From Euryhalocaulis sp050486445 (lineage in GTDB: Bacteria; Pseudomonadota; Alphaproteobacteria; Caulobacterales; Maricaulaceae): a DNA stretch of 22,200 bases. Under the pieces are notes generated by a model. The model saw only the letters and a program-made list of their open reading frames with translations. It did not search any database and was not told the origin of the DNA. Both the position numbers and the translations under genes were made by a program. The DNA lies in assembly GCA_050486445.1 (NCBI GenBank), contig JBJHDH010000040.1, forward strand, positions 1 to 22,200, given 5' to 3'. Below, in pieces: positions 16,078 to 21,243 of the stretch (its first letter is position 1; the number at the start of each line of letters is the position of its first letter).

Positions 16078-16797
16078 ATGGTCTTTCTCCCCGCCCCGGT
16101 CCGCACCCTGCTGCGCCCCTTTGCGCGCGCGGCGAAGCGCCATAACGGCCGGGGCCAGCCGCCCGAATCGATGCGGCTGGTGCGCGGCCAGCTCGCGGCG
16201 GCGCTGATTGCGCTTTCGGCCAAAATGGCGGCGGCGGACGGGCGGGTGACGCAGGCGGAACTGGTCGCCTTTCGCGACATTTTCCACGGCGACGGCCCGG
16301 CTGCGCGCCACGCCACGCGCCTGTTCGATCTGGCCCGCCAGACCACGCGCGGCTTTGAAGCCTATGCCAGACGGGTGGCGCGGCGCTGGCGCGCCTATCC
16401 GGCGCTGCTGGAAGATGTACTGGACGGGCTGTTCCATGTGGCGCTGGCCGACGGGACAATCACCGACGCCGAGTGCGCCTATCTGACGCGGGTGGCGGAA
16501 TTATTTGGCTTTTCCGAGCGCGAATTCCGACGCATCCGCGCCAGCCACGGGGCGCTGGATTCCGCCGACCCCTATCTGATTCTGGGCGTGGACCCGGATA
16601 TTTCGGATTCCGACCTCAACCGCGCATGGCGGCGCATGGCGGCGCAGAACCACCCGGACGCGCTGATCGCGCGCGGCGCGCCGCCGGAGCTGCGCCGGCT
16701 GGGCGAGGAGAAAATGGCCGCCATCAACGCGGCCTATCAGGAGATTCTGCGCGCGCGGGGGCTGAGCCAGCCTGTTCAATCTCACACAGCTCCGTGA
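16078..16797 (+). CDS. TerB-like and J-domain protein (soluble DjlA-like)
   Basis: This 239-residue protein has a TerB-like helical domain at about 35-158 carrying two acidic metal-binding-type motifs (AAADGRVTQAE at 51-61 and ALADGTITDAE at 122-132). It is followed by a C-terminal J domain at about 164-228 (DPYLILGV, HPD at 192-194, INAAYQEILRA). The HPD motif is what stimulates DnaK ATPase. E. coli DjlA has the same domain order after an N-terminal membrane helix; that helix is not evident here. ATG 16078 follows GGGAGG, though at long spacing. The downstream small membrane protein and AmpD-type amidase suggest an envelope-related chaperone role, which is inference. Confidence 0.88.
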   Translation: MVFLPAPVRTLLRPFARAAKRHNGRGQPPESMRLVRGQLAAALIALSAKMAAADGRVTQAELVAFRDIFHGDGPAARHATRLFDLARQTTRGFEAYARRVARRWRAYPALLEDVLDGLFHVALADGTITDAECAYLTRVAELFGFSEREFRRIRASHGALDSADPYLILGVDPDISDSDLNRAWRRMAAQNHPDALIARGAPPELRRLGEEKMAAINAAYQEILRARGLSQPVQSHTAP

Positions 16798-16808
16798 CAG
16801 GCGGCCGA

Positions 16809-16848
16809 TTGACGCGCCCGCCCCATGCGCCAATATGGACGCATGGGG
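16809..16848 (+). promoter_or_regulatory. Candidate promoter overlapped by an inverted repeat
   Basis: TTGACG at 16809-16814 is a good -35 element. 17 bases further is AATATG (16832-16837), a weak -10. A perfect 9-bp inverted repeat, CCCCATGCG (16821-16829) and CGCATGGGG (16840-16848), brackets the -10 region with a 10-base spacer. This could be an operator for the genes at 16876 and 17219 or a 5' hairpin. Confidence 0.45.
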
Positions 16849-16875
16849 GAAAAGCCAGGCGTAAGGAGATGGCCT

Positions 16876-17205
16876 ATGGCGTCGCGCCCCGCGCTTAAGG
16901 GTGGTGGAAAATCAGGATCTTGGCTGGCCGGGCGTGTGCGCGCCGTGCTGGGCTGGACCATTGTGGCCGGCGCCGCCGTGCTGGCCGTCGCCGCCGCCGC
17001 GGTGGTGGCGCTGGCGGTTGCTGTCGTGGCCGCCGTGATCGCCGCCTTGGGCGCGCTGCTTTACGCGTTCGCCCGGCTGCGCCGGCCGGCCCCCGCGCCC
17101 GCCTCCAATGGCGCATCTTCATCCGCATCGGGCGGGCCGCGCACGCTGGAGGCGCGCCGCACCGCGACGGGCTGGACCGTGGACGCGCTCGGCCGGTTCG
17201 GCTGA
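16876..17205 (+). CDS. Small membrane protein with one long hydrophobic segment
   Basis: This 109-residue protein has a basic N-terminus and a very long alanine/valine-rich hydrophobic run at about 24-58 (AGAAVLAVAAAAVVALAVAV within it). That is one long or two tightly packed transmembrane helices. A low-complexity Pro/Ala/Ser stretch and a short C-terminal segment (LEARRTATGWTVDALGRFG) follow. ATG 16876 has AAGGAG 7 bases upstream; upstream in-frame ATGs lack this. I recognise no family. It ends 13 bases before the ampD start and probably shares a message with it. The composition is extreme, so coding status rests on the ribosome-binding site and position. Confidence 0.65.
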   Translation: MASRPALKGGGKSGSWLAGRVRAVLGWTIVAGAAVLAVAAAAVVALAVAVVAAVIAALGALLYAFARLRRPAPAPASNGASSSASGGPRTLEARRTATGWTVDALGRFG

Positions 17206-17218
17206 CCGCGACTCTTCC

Positions 17219-17941
17219 ATGCGGGAAGCGCCATCGCCGAATTTCGATTCCCGCGACGGCGCGCCCATTGACACGCTGATCCTGCATTATACCGAGCTTG
17301 AGAGCGCCGAGATTTCCATCGCGCGCCTGACCGACCCGGCGGCGCGGGTTTCCAGCCATTATCTGGTGGACGAGGACGGCGCGGTGATCCTGCTGGTGGA
17401 CGAGGAGATGCGCGCCTGGCACGCGGGCGTCTCGTTCTGGGCGGGATCGGACAATCTCAACGCCCGTTCTATCGGGATCGAAATCCAGAACCGGGGACAT
17501 CCGGCCGGGCTGCCGCCCTATCCCGACGCGCAGATCGCATCGGTGATCGCGCTGTGCCAAGACATCCAGGGCCGGCACGATATTCCGCCGACGCGGGTGC
17601 TGGCCCATTCCGATGTGGCGCCGGCGCGCAAGATCGACCCCGGCGAGCATTTCCCCTGGGCGCGGCTGGCGGCGGCGGGCGTGGGTCTGTGGCCCGGCGA
17701 CCAAAGCGCGGGCGATGCGCCGCATCTGGGGCCGGGGGATAACGGTCCGGCGGTCGAGGCGCTGAAAGCCGGCCTGGCGGCGTTTGGCTATGGGCTGGCC
17801 GCCAATCCCTATTACGACGCGGAGACCGAATGCGTGGTCACCGCCTTTCAGCGGCATTTCAGGCCGGAGCGGGTGAACGGCGCCGCCGACGCCGAGACCA
17901 GCGCCCGCCTGACGCGCCTGCTGGAGCTGGCGGGGCTCTGA
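17219..17941 (+). CDS. N-acetylmuramoyl-L-alanine amidase, AmpD-type, with peptidoglycan-binding domain
   Basis: This 240-residue Amidase_2 enzyme cleaves the bond between N-acetyl- or anhydro-muramic acid and L-alanine. Zinc ligands are H23 (LILHYTEL), H130 and D140 (AHSDVAPARKIDPG), with K138 and E88 as the other active-site positions by family comparison. A C-terminal PG_binding_1-like domain covers about 170-236 (NGPAVEALKAGLAAFGY, VVTAFQRHFRP). There is no signal peptide at ATG 17219, so a cytosolic recycling role like AmpD is more likely than an exported AmiD role. The ribosome-binding site is weak, consistent with coupling to the preceding gene 13 bases upstream. Confidence 0.92.
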   Translation: MREAPSPNFDSRDGAPIDTLILHYTELESAEISIARLTDPAARVSSHYLVDEDGAVILLVDEEMRAWHAGVSFWAGSDNLNARSIGIEIQNRGHPAGLPPYPDAQIASVIALCQDIQGRHDIPPTRVLAHSDVAPARKIDPGEHFPWARLAAAGVGLWPGDQSAGDAPHLGPGDNGPAVEALKAGLAAFGYGLAANPYYDAETECVVTAFQRHFRPERVNGAADAETSARLTRLLELAGL

Positions 17942-17951
17942 AGCGGGCGGC

Positions 17952-18182
17952 TCAGGCTTCCGTCTTGTCGAACACGTCCTCGACCGTCAGATCGAAGGCG
18001 CCGGCGATGCGGAAGGCCAACGGCAGCGAAGGATCGAAGCGCCCGTTCTCAATGGCGTTGATGGAGTTGCGCGAGACGCTGACGCGCTCGGCCAGTTCGG
18101 CCTGACTCCAGCCCTTCTCGGCGCGCAGCACGCGGATGCGGTTCTTCATGCTGGCGACCGCCTTCCAGAATTCCGTCCACAT
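17952..18182 (-). CDS. Small XRE-family helix-turn-helix regulator
   Basis: This is a compact Cro/CI-type DNA-binding protein: QAELAERVSVSRNSINAIENG forms the helix-turn-helix, followed by PSLPLAFRIAGAFDLTVEDVF. It has no ligand domain. The start is ambiguous. ATG 18180-18182 (76 residues) lies one base after the stop of the upstream membrane gene and has GGGAGG about 10 bases upstream. ATG 18147-18149 (65 residues, MKNRIRVLRAEKGWSQ) fits the usual family N-terminus and has GGAAGG. Such regulators are often encoded directly after small membrane proteins, as here, and probably autoregulate the three-gene unit. Confidence 0.9.
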   Translation of the reverse strand: MWTEFWKAVASMKNRIRVLRAEKGWSQAELAERVSVSRNSINAIENGRFDPSLPLAFRIAGAFDLTVEDVFDKTEA

Positions 18183-18183
18183 C

Positions 18184-18645
18184 TCATTCCGCCCTCCCGA
18201 GGCGCCGGCCCCACCAGGCAGAGGCGGCGAATATGCCCAGCGTTTGCAGGATGGTGACCATCACGAAGCCGATGACGATGGCGACCCGGACCGCCTTTTC
18301 CGGCGATCCCGCGCCGATGCCGATCGCCAGATCCGCAAGCGCATTGATTGCCGGCGGGAAGACCATCACCAGCCCGGCCGCGAATATCCCGATTACCCAG
18401 CCTTGCGCCGTGGCGAAGCGTTTGCCTGCGATCTCCACCTCGTCCAGGCGGCGACTTACGCGCGCCGAGAGGAAGATGGCGTAGCCCATCACGAAGATCG
18501 CAGTCGCAGCGGCGGCCCACAGGGCGATGGCGCCCGGCTGCTGTTTCAGCCACGGGATCAAGGCAAGGAAGGTGGCGGGAGCGATGACGAGCGGCGCGGC
18601 CAACAAGGCGCACCGGGCGATTTTCGCGGGCGTATTCGGTGTCAT
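18184..18645 (-). CDS. Four-helix membrane protein B, paralogue of the preceding gene's product
   Basis: This 153-residue inner-membrane protein has about four hydrophobic helices (near 12-30, 37-57, 74-98 and 118-145). The signature SARVSRRLDE followed by a cytoplasmic stretch and WVIGIFAAGLVMVF matches the upstream neighbour's YVRRLDE...WGGLAGMLIGFLLMVAP. The ends also align (WWGRR versus WWAARR), so the two look like an old tandem duplication. ATG 18643-18645 has AAAGGA upstream; a GTG at 18672 is in frame but unsupported. It is translationally close to the XRE gene (1-base gap). I do not recognise a named family. Confidence 0.8.
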   Translation of the reverse strand: MTPNTPAKIARCALLAAPLVIAPATFLALIPWLKQQPGAIALWAAAATAIFVMGYAIFLSARVSRRLDEVEIAGKRFATAQGWVIGIFAAGLVMVFPPAINALADLAIGIGAGSPEKAVRVAIVIGFVMVTILQTLGIFAASAWWGRRLGRAE

Positions 18646-18675
18646 GTGCGTTTTCCTTTGCGTGCGGTCCACGGC

Positions 18676-19119
18676 CTATCGCCGCGCGGCCCACCAGCCG
18701 ATCCAGACGATGAAGAAACCAATGCCCTGCGCAATGAGAATGTAGAGCGCGCCAAGATGGAAGGCGTGATCGAGCGGCGAAAAGACGCGATCCTCTCCGC
18801 TGCGCGCCGCAAGAGCGGCGACCGTGTCGCTGATGACGGCGCCGATGGGCGTGGGCGCGACCATGAGCAGGAAGCCGATGAGCATTCCGGCCAGGCCGCC
18901 CCACATCCAGGCGTGCTTTTGCGCCTCCCACGCCGCCTCATCGAGCCGACGCACATAGAAATGCGTACAGGTGAAGAAGCAGACGATGGCGGCGGCGAAC
19001 AAAAGCGTCCACACGCCCTTGCCCAGCGCGCCCGAGATCATGTTTTCGAAAAAGGCCACGATGACGAGCGGGATCCCGGCGGCGACGATCCAGGTGAGTG
19101 ATCGCAGGTCGATGCTCAT
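18676..19119 (-). CDS. Four-helix membrane protein A, first gene of a membrane/XRE cassette
   Basis: This 147-residue inner-membrane protein has about four hydrophobic segments (near 8-25, 33-54, 68-90 and 120-143). Between helices 2 and 3 is the polar motif FYVRRLDEAAWEAQKHAW, which is of a type seen in small proteobacterial membrane proteins encoded beside XRE regulators. ATG 19117-19119 has AGGAGA 8 bases upstream. It is followed after 30 bases by its paralogue and then by the regulator, so the three form one operon. Function is unknown; a sensory or regulator-sequestering role is only a guess. Confidence 0.82.
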   Translation of the reverse strand: MSIDLRSLTWIVAAGIPLVIVAFFENMISGALGKGVWTLLFAAAIVCFFTCTHFYVRRLDEAAWEAQKHAWMWGGLAGMLIGFLLMVAPTPIGAVISDTVAALAARSGEDRVFSPLDHAFHLGALYILIAQGIGFFIVWIGWWAARR

Positions 19120-19218
19120 TGGATGTTCTCCTGATACGTAGCCGCCTTGATTCCGCGCGGCGGGCTCTTGATGGATGCTGCCCAGACGGAAACCCGGTTG
19201 TGAGAAGCGTTCTGTGCA

Positions 19219-19242
19219 ATATGATAATCAAACTTGTCATAT
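19219..19242 (-). promoter_or_regulatory. Imperfect palindrome upstream of the membrane/XRE cassette
   Basis: ATATGATAA (19219-19227) and TTGTCATAT (19234-19242) form 9-bp arms with one mismatch and a 6-base spacer, in an AT-rich island about 100 bases before the first gene of the cassette. Position and symmetry suit an operator, possibly for the cassette's own XRE protein. Binding is inference. Confidence 0.4.
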
Positions 19243-19374
19243 CCGGGCGCCGGTGACAAGTGTTGTTGGCAAAAATTTCGTGGAGAGCCAGGCTGCCCCC
19301 GCGCGCGCCTGTAGCGCCCGCGGTTTGGTGGCGGGGAAGCCTCATAGGCGCATCCAGCGTGGCGCCAGCGTTGG

Positions 19375-19445
19375 TGGAGTCTGGAGCGTGCTTCGAGACG
19401 CGGCCCGTCATCCCGCGGATGACAGACCGCTCCTCAGCATGAGGG
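19375..19445 (+). repeat. Palindromic intergenic repeat, copy A
   Basis: It contains the leader TGGAGTCTGGAGCG, then TGCTTCGAGAC, then a variable hairpin (GTCATCC/GGATGAC with a CGC loop, 19407-19423), then CTCCTCAGCATGAGGG. It is the same design as the copies at 20001 and 20191 and the core inside hyuAB. Confidence 0.85.
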
Positions 19446-19473
19446 ATGAGTTTGGTATTATGAGTTTGGTATT
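19446..19473 (+). repeat. Tandem duplication of a 14-bp unit
   Basis: ATGAGTTTGGTATT occurs twice with no gap (19446-19459 and 19460-19473), immediately after repeat copy A. It may be a small slippage duplication. Confidence 0.9.
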
Positions 19474-19530
19474 GGCGGTGAATCGCAGACGCACGGGCGC
19501 GTTCGCCCGATTGGCGTTTTCCCAAGAAGG

Positions 19531-19718
19531 TGAGGGAAGCGGGGCGCCCGCGGGGAACGCGGGTGTTCCTGTTCTGGTACGTAGTGGTGCGTTCCTGTGA
19601 ACGCCCCGCGCGTGGATTTGCCGGAACGTCTCCGTCCCGATTCCAGTCCAGGGTTTTGACGCGGTCGGTCGTTTAGTGCCGCTCGCCGCCCTGAAGGCCC
19701 TGCCGGAGCTTCAGGCTA
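19531..19718 (+). repeat. Right arm of the ~188-bp inverted repeat
   Basis: It matches the reverse complement of 1-186, with 117 identical bases at 19602-19718. The first 70 bp are diverged and include a CCCGCG/CGCGGG hairpin. Whether the repeat unit continues past 19718 cannot be seen, because the left copy is cut by the window edge; similar-looking sequence to about 19915 may belong to it. Confidence 0.9.
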
Positions 19719-19927
19719 TCATCCCTGAAGCACGGACAGGCCACGCACTTCCTTCCCCCACGTTGATTGCGCGCGTCCCTCGTGAGGAAGGAACGCAGCC
19801 ATCCTATGCGCAGCGGAGGGGTGTAGGAGGTTTGCGGAAATTTCCCCGCAGTTTTTCGCGGAGGGTGTTGCGGGGGTTGGGGTGGACGCGGTGAATGTGC
19901 CCGGATTTTTCTCTCCAAACCTCATCC

Positions 19928-19975
19928 CTCATCCTGAGGCGCGACCACGGCGATAGCCGGGGGAGCCTCGAAGGA
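19928..19975 (-). repeat. Palindromic intergenic repeat, copy D (opposite orientation)
   Basis: CTCATCCTGAGG at the left and GCCTCGAAGGAC at the right are the reverse-complement layout of the other copies, with a variable GC-rich centre. It lacks the TGGAATCTGGAGCG leader seen in copies B and C. Confidence 0.75.
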
Positions 19976-20000
19976 CGGTCCAGCCTGACGCGGATGCTGA

Positions 20001-20070
20001 TGGAATCTGGAGCGTGCTTCGAGACACGCGTTCATCGCAGTCGCGATGAACGCGCTCCTCAGCATGAGGG
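20001..20070 (+). repeat. Palindromic intergenic repeat, copy B
   Basis: Leader TGGAATCTGGAGCG, then TGCTTCGAGACA, then a perfect 11-bp stem with a 4-base loop (20028-20053, arm GCGTTCATCGC), then CTCCTCAGCATGAGGG. The flanks are conserved while the central hairpin differs from copy A in sequence but keeps pairing. Confidence 0.87.
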
Positions 20071-20124
20071 GAATGCGTTGTATGAACGCTTATGTCTGCT
20101 GCCGGGGCGCACCCGCCCCTTCAC

Positions 20125-20145
20125 CCCCCGGATTTAATCCGGGGG
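20125..20145. repeat. GC-rich perfect palindrome
   Basis: A 21-base perfect palindrome (CCCCCGGATT, central T, AATCCGGGGG) lies between repeat copies B and C. It has no T tract, so it is probably another short palindromic repeat rather than a terminator. Confidence 0.6.
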
Positions 20146-20190
20146 TGGGGTCGCAGGGGGAGATCAACCGCGCGTTGACGCAGACATTTG

Positions 20191-20250
20191 TGGAATCTGG
20201 AGCGCCCCTCGAGAGGCCGCCTTGGGGCGGGGCTCCTCAGCCTGAGGGGG
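20191..20250 (+). repeat. Palindromic intergenic repeat, copy C
   Basis: Leader TGGAATCTGGAGCG is followed by CCCCTCGAGAGG, a GCCGCC/GGCGGGGC hairpin and CTCCTCAGCCTGAGGGGG. It is the most diverged of the same-orientation copies but keeps the full layout. Confidence 0.82.
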
Positions 20251-20353
20251 TGTGGGGGGCGCCTGACCGCGCTTGCCCGGTTTTCATGGGCGGCGGGGCG
20301 TGCATAAATCTCTTTCAGGACGCCAGGAGGAATAACGCCGAAAGGGACTCCCC

Positions 20354-21199
20354 ATGACGCCAGCCCGCCGTTTTGTCCCGGCCATTGCCGCGTTTTCCGC
20401 GCTTGCCCTTGGCGCCGTTGGCGTTGCGGGTCTCGCTGGCCTGTTCCCGGCGCACGCCCAGCAGCTTCAGCGGGTCGATCTGGAGCTGGTGCTGGCCGTC
20501 GATGTCTCCCAGTCCATGGATTACGAGGAGCACCTGATTCAGCGTCAGGGCTATATCGAGGCCTTCCGCCACGACGATGTGATCGATTCCATCGTCTATG
20601 GCTCGCGCAACGGCATGGTCGTCACCTATTTCGAGTGGGGCGACGCCTATGACCAGACCGTGGTTATTCCCTGGACCCTGATCCAGACACGCGAGGATGC
20701 GCACCGCTTCGCCGACATGCTGGAAAACCGTCCGATCAATCCGAAGCGGCGCACCTCTATCTCTGGCGCACTGCATTTCGCGGCGGAGCTGATCCTGACC
20801 AATAATTACGAGGGCATGCGCCAGGTGATCGATATTTCCGGCGACGGGCCGAACAATTCCGGCGGGCTGGTGGAAGCCGCGCGCGACGCCATGGCGGCGC
20901 AGGGCATTATCGTCAACGGCCTGCCGATCATGATCGGCGACGGGCTGGACTGGTGGGATATTCCGAACCTGGACCAGTATTATGAGGATTGCGTGATTAC
21001 CGGGCCCGGCTCGTTCATCGCCCCGGTGCGCAATATCAGCGAGATGGCGGCCACGATCCGCGCCAAGATGGTGCTGGAGATCGCCGGCCTGCCCGCGACG
21101 ACGCGGCCGGCCCAGTTCTTTTTCGAGGGGCGGCCGGAAGAGCGCGCCAACTGCCTGATCGGCGAACAGATGCTGGGCCGGGGCGGCCGCTTCCGCTAG
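20354..21199 (+). CDS. DUF1194 protein, exported von Willebrand A-like
   Basis: This 281-residue protein has a signal peptide (1 to about 35, cleavage near AHAQQ), so it is periplasmic or secreted. The mature part is a von Willebrand factor A-like fold. The metal-ion-dependent adhesion motif DVSQSM is at 50-55, RTSISGAL provides the middle residue region, and DISGDGPNNSGG is the third motif, all typical of DUF1194. Two C-terminal cysteines (EDCVI and ERANCLIG) could form a disulfide. AAAGGGA lies 7 bases before ATG 20354. Function is unknown; ligand binding through a metal site is expected from the fold. It sits 44 bases ahead of an oxidase gene and may share its message. Confidence 0.92.
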   Translation: MTPARRFVPAIAAFSALALGAVGVAGLAGLFPAHAQQLQRVDLELVLAVDVSQSMDYEEHLIQRQGYIEAFRHDDVIDSIVYGSRNGMVVTYFEWGDAYDQTVVIPWTLIQTREDAHRFADMLENRPINPKRRTSISGALHFAAELILTNNYEGMRQVIDISGDGPNNSGGLVEAARDAMAAQGIIVNGLPIMIGDGLDWWDIPNLDQYYEDCVITGPGSFIAPVRNISEMAATIRAKMVLEIAGLPATTRPAQFFFEGRPEERANCLIGEQMLGRGGRFR

Positions 21200-21243
21200 A
21201 ACCCTCGGACAAGAACCAGATGGAAATGAAAGGGAGGGGCGCA

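Larger units (their letters stand above)
19120..20353. other. 1.2-kb intergenic region rich in repeats, no credible gene
   Basis: No frame here has both a ribosome-binding site and protein-like sequence. The region holds an imperfect palindrome near the cassette start, palindromic repeats at 19375, 19928, 20001 and 20191, a tandem 14-bp duplication, the right arm of the long inverted repeat (19531-19718) and a GC-rich palindrome at 20125. Open frames around 19673-19918 consist of low-complexity arginine- and proline-rich sequence and look non-coding. It separates the minus-strand membrane cassette from the plus-strand DUF1194 gene, so both promoters should lie at its edges. Confidence 0.75.

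Noticed and set aside
1..19718. Composite transposon or genomic island bounded by insertion sequences
   Set aside because: No transposase, integrase or target-site duplication is visible, and the interior genes look like ordinary chromosomal content.
20125..20145. Terminator in the intergenic region
   Set aside because: It is a strong palindrome but has no T tract on either side and no gene ending nearby.
19375..20250. CRISPR array
   Set aside because: The repeats are irregularly spaced, differ in orientation and have variable internal hairpins. There are no uniform spacers and no cas genes.
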